The notes under the pieces: generated by a model
Databases searched by the model: none
Seen by the model: the letters and a program-made list of their open reading frames with translations, nothing else
What the model was told of the DNA's origin: nothing
Origin: a virus
Virus record (IMG/VR): IMGVR_UViG_3300020437_000013
Span: 1 to 44,167 of that record
DNA length: 44,167 bases
Direction: 5' to 3' (one strand)
Made by a program: the position numbers and the translations under genes
Shown here: positions 36,100 through 44,167 of the stretch, one piece after another
Layout: each line of letters begins with the position of its first letter
Numbering within the stretch: the first letter of the stretch is position 1

Positions 36100-36128
36100 T
36101 TGTCATCCTCTATATAATATGTTATAAT
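36100..36128 (+). promoter_or_regulatory. sigma70-type promoter
   Basis: TTGTCA (36100-36105) and TATAAT (36123-36128) are separated by 17 bases. It drives the glycosyltransferase-like gene (ATG 36149). Unlike the TGTC-box promoters, the TGTCA here is in the normal -35 position. Confidence 0.65.
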
Positions 36129-36148
36129 AATGAAGTGTTACAATCATT

Positions 36149-36907
36149 ATGGCTAAAGGATTTACTGTAAAGGCAAAGTCACCTGCCAAGAAAAAGGCGA
36201 CTGCAGAATGGGATTACGATAAAGCATGGGAACTATTGAGAGGTAAGTCTCTCGTTTTCTGTATGCCAGGTCGTGGATGTTCATATGTGTTTCTAAAGAA
36301 CTTCGTTCAAATGGCATTTGACTTAGTTCAACATGGAGTTAGCATACAAATATCACAAGATTATAGTAGTATGGTTAACTTTGCTCGTTGCAAGTGCTTA
36401 GGAGCAAATGTTCTCAGAGGACCTGATCAGATACCTTGGGATGGTAAGTTAAAGTATGACTATCAGTTATGGATAGACTCTGATATAGTCTTCAAGACAG
36501 AACAGTTACTACAGTTAGTCCTAATGGAGAAAGATATAGCAGCAGGTTGGTATATGACAGAAGATGGTCAAACCACTTCAGTTGCTCACTGGTTAGATGA
36601 AGACAACTTCCGTAATAATGGAGGAGTCATGAATCATGAGACTGGTGAAACCATGTCTAAGAGAAAGAAACCATTTACAGTCGATTACACTGGTTTTGGT
36701 TGGGTTCTTATTAAGAAGGGTGTATGGGAACATGAAGATATGAAATATCCTTGGTTTGCACCTAAAATGCAAGTCTTTGAGTCAGGTGATGTACAAGATA
36801 TGTGTGGAGAAGATGTATCATTCTGTTTAGATGCATTAGAAGCAGGGTTTGAGATATGGTGTGATCCTAGAATTAGAGTTGGACATGAGAAAACAAGGAT
36901 CATATAA
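36149..36907 (+). CDS. glycosyltransferase-like protein (GT-A fold) (252 aa)
   Basis: A basic N-terminal tail (FTVKAKSPAKKKATA) precedes a GT-A-like domain: LVFCMPGRGCSYVFLKN, VQHGVSIQISQDYSSMVNFA, then YQLWIDSDIVF with the metal-binding D-x-D (IDSD, about 110-113). FTVDYTGFGWVLIKKGVW and GEDVSFCLDALEAGFEIWCD complete the acceptor-side motifs. This layout resembles Anp1/Mnn9-like and GT2-like transferases. Possible targets are virion proteins, phage DNA or host envelope glycans; the sequence does not say which. Confidence 0.75.
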   Translation: MAKGFTVKAKSPAKKKATAEWDYDKAWELLRGKSLVFCMPGRGCSYVFLKNFVQMAFDLVQHGVSIQISQDYSSMVNFARCKCLGANVLRGPDQIPWDGKLKYDYQLWIDSDIVFKTEQLLQLVLMEKDIAAGWYMTEDGQTTSVAHWLDEDNFRNNGGVMNHETGETMSKRKKPFTVDYTGFGWVLIKKGVWEHEDMKYPWFAPKMQVFESGDVQDMCGEDVSFCLDALEAGFEIWCDPRIRVGHEKTRII

Positions 36908-37023
36908 TGATAGATAGAAAGATTAACAAGAAAACTAGGCAGGGTAACGGTCAGAATACAAAATATTCTGCGTCGTCCCGAAACGCTGCTCGAAAAAAAT
37001 ACCGTGGGCAGGGCAAAAAATAG
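36907..37023 (+). CDS. small basic peptide (38 aa)
   Basis: Starts on the preceding stop (TAATG). Reads MIDRKINKKTRQGNGQNTKY, ending AARKKYRGQGKK. Highly basic, Gln/Asn-rich, no hydrophobic core, so probably disordered or RNA/DNA bound. The ARKKYRGQG end looks like a conserved motif of short cyanophage proteins, but I cannot verify this. Confidence 0.6.
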   Translation: MIDRKINKKTRQGNGQNTKYSASSRNAARKKYRGQGKK

Positions 37024-37036
37024 CGAGCGTTCCTCG

Positions 37037-37306
37037 ATGATTACTGTAAAGTTCACTATTAAACAGGATGGTACTATAACCGACGAGATAGTTGGTGTAG
37101 AAACCATCCCTATGAAGGATTGCCTTAAGAAAATACGGAATCATATAGATGAGAGACTAGCAAGAGATGACTCTTTATATGAAGAAATACTAAAAGATGC
37201 CGAATGGGACGAGAAAAGAATGGATGTCATAGGTCAAAATGGCAATGATGGACTACATTATGAGGATGAATACTACGGAATAGAGCATACTTCTGAGTGT
37301 AGTTAA
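37037..37306 (+). CDS. hypothetical protein (89 aa)
   Basis: MITVKFTIKQDGTITDEIVG then VETIPMKDCLKKIRNHIDER and an acidic tail (GLHYEDEYYGIEHTSE). A beta-hairpin followed by helices. A GTG at 37004 would overlap the upstream gene by 20 bases; the ATG at 37037 is preferred. No family recognised. Confidence 0.6.
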   Translation: MITVKFTIKQDGTITDEIVGVETIPMKDCLKKIRNHIDERLARDDSLYEEILKDAEWDEKRMDVIGQNGNDGLHYEDEYYGIEHTSECS

Positions 37307-37325
37307 AAAAAATTAAAAAATAGGG

Positions 37326-37333
37326 TATAAATA
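37326..37333 (+). promoter_or_regulatory. T4-type late promoter
   Basis: TATAAATA matches the T4 late -10 consensus exactly, with A-rich sequence in front. Start of transcription is expected near 37339, just upstream of the gp25 gene. Confidence 0.8.
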
Positions 37334-37358
37334 ACTCACGAACCCTGTGCCAATTTTG

Positions 37359-37754
37359 ATGGCAGTCAAAAGATCCCACTCTTATAAAGATATTACACTC
37401 GATTTTGTACCAAATCCTGTAACAGGAGACTTAGGAGTACTTAAAAACGAGAGAGCAATCATGCGTTCTGTGAGAAATCTTGTTCAAACTAGGATAAAAG
37501 AAAGATTTTACAGTGATGTTGGGTCAGAAGTATCAGATCTTCTCTTTGGTTTTTGTGATATTGCAACTGGAGGAGTCATAGCAGACGAAGTTAGGACACT
37601 TATAGCAACATTTGAACCAAGAGTAGCAAATGTTTCTGTAACAGCAAAACCTAATCCTGACTTAAATGAGTATGAGATGGAAATTAAGTACCAAATTATA
37701 GGACAACCAAGAGGTATACAGGGATTTGCGTTCATTTTAGAGGCAACTAGGTAA
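37359..37754 (+). CDS. 25: baseplate wedge subunit gp25 (131 aa)
   Basis: Begins MAVKRSHSYKDITLDFVPNP and contains VLKNERAIMRSVRNLVQT, the signature of the GPW/gp25 family, followed by LLFGFCDIATGGVIADEV and LNEYEMEIKYQI. gp25 is a wedge component linking gp6 and the sheath, and the family has lysozyme-like naming for historical reasons. The length (131) equals that of T4 gp25 (132) within one residue when the ATG at 37359 is used; an upstream GTG (37347) would add four. It is followed after four bases by gp6. Confidence 0.85.
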   Translation: MAVKRSHSYKDITLDFVPNPVTGDLGVLKNERAIMRSVRNLVQTRIKERFYSDVGSEVSDLLFGFCDIATGGVIADEVRTLIATFEPRVANVSVTAKPNPDLNEYEMEIKYQIIGQPRGIQGFAFILEATR

Positions 37755-37758
37755 CAAA

Positions 37759-39678
37759 ATGCCAGTAAGTAAGTTTACAAATCTAGATTTTGATCAAATT
37801 AAGGATCAGATTCGTCAATATTTGAGATCAAACAGTAATTTTACTGATTTTGACTTTGAAGGATCGAACATGTCGATCTTAATTGACATTTTGGCATACA
37901 ATACTTACATTTCAGCATTCAATAGTAACATGGTAGTCAATGAATCCTTCTTGGATTCAGCTACTTTGAGAGAAAATGTTGTTTCTTTGGCAAGAAATAT
38001 AGGATATGTACCAAGATCTCGTAAATCTGCTCAAGCAGTCATCAATTTTGACTTTAAATTTAACGGAAATAGTAATACAGTAAAATTAAACAAAGGATTA
38101 GTCTGTGTTGGAGCATCAAATAACACTTCTTTTACATTTTCTATCCCAGAAGATGTAATTGCAGCATCTCCTGTTGATGAAGGAAGCAATATTTTAGTAA
38201 ATCCACCAAGAACTGCTAAATTTGAGAACCTCATAGTCTATCAAGGGACTCTTTTAAAGAAAAATTTTGTAGTAAACGGTAGTTTAGACCAAAGATTTAT
38301 ATTAGAGAACTCATTTATTGATACAGAGTCCATTAGAGTGTTTGTGAGGAAGGGTGGAGCTACTGCAGGACTAGAATATTCAAGAATTGACAATATTACA
38401 GCACTAGATTCAACATCTAACATCTATTTGATACAAGAAATCAAGGATGAGAAGTATGAATTGCTATTTGGTGATGGATTTTTTGGTACAAAACTAGGAG
38501 ATGGTGATATTATCGAAATAAGTTACATTATTACTGATGGAAAAGCAGGAAATGATGGTAAATTCTTCTCATATAGTGCAGATGCGGTAGATGATGCGGG
38601 TAATCCACTCGCTGCAAGTGCAACACCTGTTATAAACACCATACAAAACGCAAAAGGTGGTGGTGATATAGAAGATATAGACTCTATTAAGTATATTGCA
38701 CCTAGAGTATACTCATCACAGTACCGAGCAGTCACTACAAAGGATTACGAGGCAATAATACAGAGTGTTTTCCCTGATGCAGAGTCTGTTTCAGTGGTTG
38801 GCGGTGAAGAATTAGATCCACCTGAGTTTGGAACTGTTGTACTAAGCATAAAACCAAGAAATGCAACATTTTTATCCGATTTTACCAAAACAAGAATTCT
38901 AGATCAGTTAAAGAGTTACGCAATAGCAGGAATTAACCAAAGAATAGTCGATCTTAAGATCCTATACATTGAACTTGATAGTGCAGTCTATTATAACACA
39001 AATGTTTACGATGAAACTGATACTTTGAAGGCACAAGTAACTCAATCGTTGACAAATTACGGAAGATCTACTAATTTGAACAGATTTGGAGGAAGATTTA
39101 AGTATTCTGACTCTGTAGCAGTCATTGACGATACAAATAAGGCGATTACATCAAATATTACTAAAGTTGTAATGCGTAGAGACTTAAAACCTGTATTTAA
39201 TTCGTTTGCTCAGTATGAATTATGCTTTGGTAATGAATTTCATGTAAACAAAGATGGTAGAAACATCAAAAGTACAGGATTTACAATTTCTGGTCGATCT
39301 GACCTTCTATACTTTACGGATATTCCAAATCCAGACCTAAAAACAGGTCAATTAGCAGTTATTCAATTAGCAGAGGTTGAATCAGACTCATCTGCTGTTG
39401 TTCTTCCATCTGCAGGAACGGTAGATTATGTAAAAGGTGAAATCATCATCAATACATTGAATATTACTAGCACAACTCGTGGAAGTGGTCTAATTGAGAT
39501 TCAAGCATTCCCAGAATCTAATGATATTATAGGATTAAAGGATTTATACCTCCAATTAGACATGGCAAACACCAAGATAAATATGGTCAGAGACACGATA
39601 TCTTCTGGACAACAAATATCTGGAATTGGATATAGAACAACCTCTAGTTACTCAAATGGTACTATAATTAGGTCATAA
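37759..39678 (+). CDS. 6: baseplate wedge subunit gp6 (639 aa)
   Basis: The N-terminus (FDQIKDQIRQYLRSNSNFTD followed by DFEGSNMSILIDILAYNTYI) is the characteristic gp6 opening. VNESFLDSATLRENVVSLAR and GYVPRSRKSAQAVI follow, and the baseplate-J-like core includes SSQYRAVTTKDYEAIIQSVF and PDAESVSVVGGEE. Length is close to T4 gp6 (660). In T4, gp6 dimers join the wedges into the inner baseplate ring. Position between gp25 and a very large wedge-type protein agrees with this. Confidence 0.9.
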   Translation: MPVSKFTNLDFDQIKDQIRQYLRSNSNFTDFDFEGSNMSILIDILAYNTYISAFNSNMVVNESFLDSATLRENVVSLARNIGYVPRSRKSAQAVINFDFKFNGNSNTVKLNKGLVCVGASNNTSFTFSIPEDVIAASPVDEGSNILVNPPRTAKFENLIVYQGTLLKKNFVVNGSLDQRFILENSFIDTESIRVFVRKGGATAGLEYSRIDNITALDSTSNIYLIQEIKDEKYELLFGDGFFGTKLGDGDIIEISYIITDGKAGNDGKFFSYSADAVDDAGNPLAASATPVINTIQNAKGGGDIEDIDSIKYIAPRVYSSQYRAVTTKDYEAIIQSVFPDAESVSVVGGEELDPPEFGTVVLSIKPRNATFLSDFTKTRILDQLKSYAIAGINQRIVDLKILYIELDSAVYYNTNVYDETDTLKAQVTQSLTNYGRSTNLNRFGGRFKYSDSVAVIDDTNKAITSNITKVVMRRDLKPVFNSFAQYELCFGNEFHVNKDGRNIKSTGFTISGRSDLLYFTDIPNPDLKTGQLAVIQLAEVESDSSAVVLPSAGTVDYVKGEIIINTLNITSTTRGSGLIEIQAFPESNDIIGLKDLYLQLDMANTKINMVRDTISSGQQISGIGYRTTSSYSNGTIIRS

Positions 39679-39683
39679 AAAGA

Positions 39684-42600
39684 ATGATAGAAACTTACAG
39701 TCCACTATCTTCAAGGGTTAAGACCTATCAAGTTGTCGGAGATCAAACTCCAGAGTTTGCAAAGGCAGAAAACCCACTATTAGAAGAATTTCTAAAGCAA
39801 TATTACATATCACAGGAACATCAAGGTGGTTCTCTTGATATTGGGGAGAATATTGACAAATATATTAAAATTGATAACTTAACAAAAGAAGTTGTAGCAG
39901 GAGTAGCTACTGTTGCATCTGGTATTGACTCTACAACCGATACTATAACAGTTTCCCCTAATACCAAAGGATTTCCACAGGAATATGGTCTTCTAAAAAT
40001 TGACGATGAGATAATAACATATACAGGAGTAACTACCAATACATTTACAGGATGTACAAGAGGGTTTAGTGGTATTACAACATACCGCACTGTTAATGAC
40101 CCATACAATCTAACATATACATCAACTACACCTGCTGAACACGATTCTGGTGCAAATATACAAAATTTAAGTGCATTATTTCTACAAGAGTTCTATACTA
40201 AGTTAAAAGCACAATATACACCTGGTTTAGAGGGTGTTACACTAAGTCCTACACTTGATGTTAATAATTTTATTAAGGAAGCAAGAAGTTTATATGAATC
40301 TAAGGGTACTGATGAGTCATTTAAGATTTTATTCAAAGCATTGTTTGGTTTAGAACCAAAAATTAACGATCTTGAACAATATCTGATAAAACCATCATAT
40401 GCCAACTATTTGAGAAGACAATCCTTTGCTGTTAGGGTAATATCGGGTGATCCTCTCAATTTAATCGGTCAAACTCTATACCAAGACAATGAAGTAGGTA
40501 ATGATTTAGTAAATGCTGCATCAGGACCTATTTCAGATGTTGTACAGATAAGAGATGACTATTATCGCATATCTGTCTTTATTGGTTTTGATGATAGAGA
40601 CTTAATTGAAGGTAATTTTGTAATACCAGGCAAAACACAGGCAATTGGCACTATTGGAATAGGTGCAACTGTAATTACTGTTGATTCTACCATAGGATTT
40701 GGAAAAACAGGCACTTTCCAAGTAGGAGTAGCTGATGACTCGTTCTATCAGACATTAGACTATACAGAAAAGACTGTAAACCAGTTTATTGGTGTTACAA
40801 CTGCATTAAAAGAGATTCCATCAGCAACTGAGTTATATGCACCTACTTTAGTCTATGGATTTGAAAATAATGACTTAAGTAAGAGAGTCAACATGAGATT
40901 GACTGGTGTAATTAGTGGTTTTGAGTCTTTACAGAACTTATATGGACTAACTGAGCAATCTCGCATTCAAGTTAAGAATTTAGGAAGATATGTCAAGAAT
41001 CCACCAACAGATCAGACATATTCACAAGTATTTTTCAATTCTTGGATTTATAACACTAGTGCAAGGTATGAGATAGAGCAATTCTTTGGAACTACCTTTA
41101 CTTTAAAGGGAAGAATTGATAAAGCAAGTTTAAAGAAGAATGATACCGTAGAAATCGTTATCAGAAACACCCAGACGGTCGTTCAGACGGGTTTAAATGT
41201 AAACTTCGTAAATACTGCACTAAATCAGGTAACGCTCTCAGGAACCTTTACAGCAGGGTCTGGTATTGACTATGATATAAGAAGAGTTCAAGAAAAAGCA
41301 AGTAGTTCAACGGTTGAGGTCATTGGTGGACAAAATCAGATACTTGCTGATGTAACTAACACTTATATTCTTGATGCTAAGTATTCTCCTACTGATTTAA
41401 AGGAAGGTTATGTAGCATCTAACTCTATTCCTTCATATGACATCATAACTGAGAAAATAACTGCAACATTAACAGATCCTAAGATAGGAAATGCTGATTT
41501 TGAAGGATACGATGTTTTAACCAATAGATACACAATTTTATCATTTTCTAGCAGTGTACCCTTTAAAACTGGGGAAGAAATTTCATATGTGCCACGAGGT
41601 AACACTGTACCGATTGGTGGACTAACTAGAGCATCATTTTTTGTAGAAGTATTAGCACAAAACAATAAAATTAAGTTATATCAGTCAAGATCGTTTATTC
41701 CGTCTGGAATATCGGTTGGATTTGTCCCTACAGAGCTTCCTACAGGAATTCATGACTTTGTTCGTGTAGAACAAGCAAGAAAGTCTATTTTTCCTTCTGG
41801 AACACTTAAAAGGTTTATTTTAGATCAAAATCTAACTGATGGTACAAAACCAAAGACAACATCTGAACCAACACAGACTGGAACAACAGGAATGTTGATT
41901 AATGGTGTTGAAATCACAAATTACAAATCTGACAAGAATATATTCTTTGGACCTGTAAGATCTTTCGATATAGTCAATGCAGGTGACGGATATGATGTTT
42001 CATTCCCACCTTCAGTCGGTTTTGAGACTAGTACGACTGGTATCAACACTGCTTATGGTAGAGTATCAGTTGCAGGTACTGTTACTGGTATTTTAGTAGA
42101 TCCTGTTGAATATGAGATTAAAAATGTAGTATCTGTAGATATTCATGGTGGAAATGGATCTGGAGCAAGAGCAGAAGCAATAACAGAACTAGCATACAGA
42201 TCACTTACTTTTAATGCTAAAAAGTTTGCAATAGGTGGTGATATTGATGTTTCATCTGATAGATTCATTTTAGATAAAGAACATTTCTATAAAACAGGTG
42301 ATAGAGTAATATACAATGCAAATAACAACAATCCAATAGCACTCTCTACTAGCACTGCTATTGGTGTTGATACTGGTCTTGTACAAGGTCAATCTTACTA
42401 TGTTGGTGTTGCAGCAACAAATATATTCCAAATTTACAGAAATAAGACAGATGCGGTATCAGGTGTCAATACAATAAGTTTTGGTTCTACTGCAGGTGAT
42501 TCTAACATTGGTATTCATCAATTTGACGATTATGAGACTAAAAGAAGAATATCTAGAATTGCTATAATTGATAGTGGATCAGGTTACACAAATAGAAAAA

Positions 42601-44167
42601 TATCAGTAGATCCTGCAGGAAGTATTGGTGGAATCAGCACTGTTAGAGATTTTATAGAATTTCCTAATCATGGATTTAAAGATGGCGAAGTTGTTCATTA
42701 CAGCACAGACGGAGTTGGAATTACTGGTTTATCAACAACTGCACAATATCAAGTATTAACAATTGACGACCATAGTTTTAGATTATGTAATTCTGGTTTA
42801 GCAACTACAAGACTACCCGATCAAACAAATTATCTTAATAAGTTATATACTAGATTTGACTCTACTGGTACTGGATATCAAAACTTCTTTTATCCTGCGG
42901 TAACTGTTGATGTCAATGTTGTTACCAGTGATGATGCTAATAGAACTATAGAAGCATTCCCTATTGTTCGTGGTAAAGTTGTTGACACTATCCTTTATGA
43001 TGAGGGTCGTGATTATGGATCTGATATAATAAACTTTGAGAAAACACCTATTGTAACTACAAATTATGGTGAGTTAGGTCAAATTGGATTAACCATTGTT
43101 AATGGTAGAATAACAGATGCTTTCGTCCAAGCAGCAGGTCAAAACTATGACGGTCCTCCTGATCTAGAAGTTATTGGAGTAGGAACTGCAAATGGTGCTA
43201 GACTTCGTGCTATAATGAATGGTGGATCAATTGATAAAGTTAAAGTTCTAGCAGCAGGTGTTGGATATGCATTATCAACAACATCAGTCACAGTTCTCCC
43301 ACCAGGCAATGCTGCGACATTTGCTAGTAACATTAGAAAGTTAACAGGTAATAAATTTAAGACAAGTAAGACAGTTAATGGAGACTATCTGGGTGCTGTC
43401 GAGGGTGGATTGGCAATAGAAAGTGTTGGATATGGTGAGACAGTTAGAACTGTATTTGGTGATGATGGTGCAGGACATTCTCCAATCATAGGATGGGCAT
43501 ACGACGGAAACCCAATTTACGGTCCTTATGGATTTTCAGATAGAGATAATAATCAATCTGGTTCTAGAAGAATGCTCACTTCTTATAAGTTAGATGCATC
43601 TAGAGTTAAGAATAGACCTAGCACAACTGTATTTGAGCCAGGATACTTTACAGAAGATTATTACTATGATGCTAGTGGTGATTTAGATGAACACAATGGT
43701 AGATTCTGCAAGACACCTGAGTTTACTCAAGGAATATATGCATACTTTGCAACTGTAGATAACTTAGTCCAACCTGAGTTTCCATACTACATTGGTCAAA
43801 CTTACAGAGGATTCCCAATAGCAGAGAACATACAAGTAGGTAGTAAGATAAAACAAAGTAACTTTGATTTTGAAAACTCAGAATTAGTTAGAAATACAAA
43901 TCCATACAATATGTTTGGTAGTGGTGTATCATATGATTATGTGGTTCAACCATACAAATCAATCAATAATGTTGCCTTCCCTGACAGAATATTATCTGGA
44001 TCAATAGACAATATCAAAATTGTCCAACCAGGCGTAGGATATACCGTAGGTACACCGTTAACATTTGATAACGCAGATACTGGAGGTACGAATGCGTATG
44101 CTATTGTTAATCAAATTAACGGTCAACCTGTAAGTAAAATTAGTACAATCTTTAATAAGTTTGAGGA
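39684..44167 (+). CDS. large YHYH-domain structural protein, likely baseplate (partial, >1494 aa)
   Basis: Starts MIETYSPLSSRVKTYQVVGD and stays open to the window end, so the 3' part is missing. The N-terminal 250 residues look like a baseplate protein (FLKQYYISQEHQGGSLDIGE, later SLYESKGTDESFKILFKALF). Repeated GxGY...P units follow in the middle and later parts, with a NHGFKDGEVVHYS domain near 993. GHSPIIGWAYDGNPIYGPYG at about 1264 is the YHYH-domain signature. Position after gp6 matches T4 gp7, but sequence similarity to gp7 cannot be claimed. Known cyanophage relatives are annotated only as structural or YHYH proteins. Confidence 0.8.
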   Translation, partial: MIETYSPLSSRVKTYQVVGDQTPEFAKAENPLLEEFLKQYYISQEHQGGSLDIGENIDKYIKIDNLTKEVVAGVATVASGIDSTTDTITVSPNTKGFPQEYGLLKIDDEIITYTGVTTNTFTGCTRGFSGITTYRTVNDPYNLTYTSTTPAEHDSGANIQNLSALFLQEFYTKLKAQYTPGLEGVTLSPTLDVNNFIKEARSLYESKGTDESFKILFKALFGLEPKINDLEQYLIKPSYANYLRRQSFAVRVISGDPLNLIGQTLYQDNEVGNDLVNAASGPISDVVQIRDDYYRISVFIGFDDRDLIEGNFVIPGKTQAIGTIGIGATVITVDSTIGFGKTGTFQVGVADDSFYQTLDYTEKTVNQFIGVTTALKEIPSATELYAPTLVYGFENNDLSKRVNMRLTGVISGFESLQNLYGLTEQSRIQVKNLGRYVKNPPTDQTYSQVFFNSWIYNTSARYEIEQFFGTTFTLKGRIDKASLKKNDTVEIVIRNTQTVVQTGLNVNFVNTALNQVTLSGTFTAGSGIDYDIRRVQEKASSSTVEVIGGQNQILADVTNTYILDAKYSPTDLKEGYVASNSIPSYDIITEKITATLTDPKIGNADFEGYDVLTNRYTILSFSSSVPFKTGEEISYVPRGNTVPIGGLTRASFFVEVLAQNNKIKLYQSRSFIPSGISVGFVPTELPTGIHDFVRVEQARKSIFPSGTLKRFILDQNLTDGTKPKTTSEPTQTGTTGMLINGVEITNYKSDKNIFFGPVRSFDIVNAGDGYDVSFPPSVGFETSTTGINTAYGRVSVAGTVTGILVDPVEYEIKNVVSVDIHGGNGSGARAEAITELAYRSLTFNAKKFAIGGDIDVSSDRFILDKEHFYKTGDRVIYNANNNNPIALSTSTAIGVDTGLVQGQSYYVGVAATNIFQIYRNKTDAVSGVNTISFGSTAGDSNIGIHQFDDYETKRRISRIAIIDSGSGYTNRKISVDPAGSIGGISTVRDFIEFPNHGFKDGEVVHYSTDGVGITGLSTTAQYQVLTIDDHSFRLCNSGLATTRLPDQTNYLNKLYTRFDSTGTGYQNFFYPAVTVDVNVVTSDDANRTIEAFPIVRGKVVDTILYDEGRDYGSDIINFEKTPIVTTNYGELGQIGLTIVNGRITDAFVQAAGQNYDGPPDLEVIGVGTANGARLRAIMNGGSIDKVKVLAAGVGYALSTTSVTVLPPGNAATFASNIRKLTGNKFKTSKTVNGDYLGAVEGGLAIESVGYGETVRTVFGDDGAGHSPIIGWAYDGNPIYGPYGFSDRDNNQSGSRRMLTSYKLDASRVKNRPSTTVFEPGYFTEDYYYDASGDLDEHNGRFCKTPEFTQGIYAYFATVDNLVQPEFPYYIGQTYRGFPIAENIQVGSKIKQSNFDFENSELVRNTNPYNMFGSGVSYDYVVQPYKSINNVAFPDRILSGSIDNIKIVQPGVGYTVGTPLTFDNADTGGTNAYAIVNQINGQPVSKISTIFNKFE

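Noticed and set aside
1-44167. Photosynthesis or carbon-metabolism auxiliary genes, integrase, tRNAs
   Set aside because: None was recognised in any frame. Their absence here does not argue against a cyanophage because the window covers only part of the genome.

Overview
The window reads as part of the genome of a T4-like marine myovirus, most likely a cyanophage of Prochlorococcus or Synechococcus (pelagiphages are the alternative). The DNA is A+T rich. Genes are packed with 1-14 base overlaps (ATGA and TAATG junctions) and nearly all lie on the + strand. The firmest anchors are baseplate wedge proteins gp25 and gp6, followed by a very large YHYH-domain structural protein cut by the window end. 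Late promoters of the TATAAATA / CTAAATA type also fit T4-like biology. No photosynthesis gene, tRNA, rRNA, integrase, insertion sequence or CRISPR array was seen.

Layout. (1) 1-2934: small genes, then three consecutive secreted proteins. (2) 4191-2744, minus strand: a five-gene overlapping operon of small membrane or basic proteins, converging on and overlapping the secreted operon. (3) 4262-13886: a late structural block of three large fibre-like proteins: 1753 aa with a C-terminal S74 chaperone/autoprotease domain, 853 aa with repetitive VGIGT-type motifs, and 589 aa with collagen-like Gly-X-Pro repeats. (4) 13895-19576: an enzyme block directly behind the collagen-like gene: a PKHD-type prolyl-hydroxylase-like protein, a nucleotidyltransferase-like protein with a KWDG motif, a second 2OG-Fe(II) oxygenase and two tandem flavin-halogenase-like proteins. 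(5) 19664-25596: a nuclease-like protein, small genes, a UvsW-like helicase, a beta-class DNA methyltransferase and an ArdA-like antirestriction protein. (6) 25661-33973: about thirty tiny acidic proteins in short operons, including a second ArdA-like protein and an Api92-like protein. (7) 33974-34595: the only long gap. (8) 34596-37306: an AbrB-like protein, two tandem 2OG oxygenases, a glycosyltransferase and small genes. (9) 37326-end: baseplate genes behind a consensus late promoter.

Two patterns stand out. First, about twelve promoters between 14.5 and 32.4 kb share a TGTCC/CGTCC/TGTCAC box starting almost always 36 bases upstream of a TATAAT-like -10. The -10 is followed by a conserved AGNRGTATAACA stretch, and there is no TTGACA -35. 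This looks like a phage-specific promoter class that punctuates the small-gene operons. Second, the collagen-like fibre, whose prolines sit almost entirely in X-Pro-Gly context, is immediately followed by a PKHD-type hydroxylase and then by further oxygenase and halogenase genes. This suggests a virion-protein modification cassette.

Many real genes here are shorter than 60 codons; they were recovered by hand translation and are listed. Functions of most small proteins are unknown. All family assignments rest on motifs read by eye, not on database searches.
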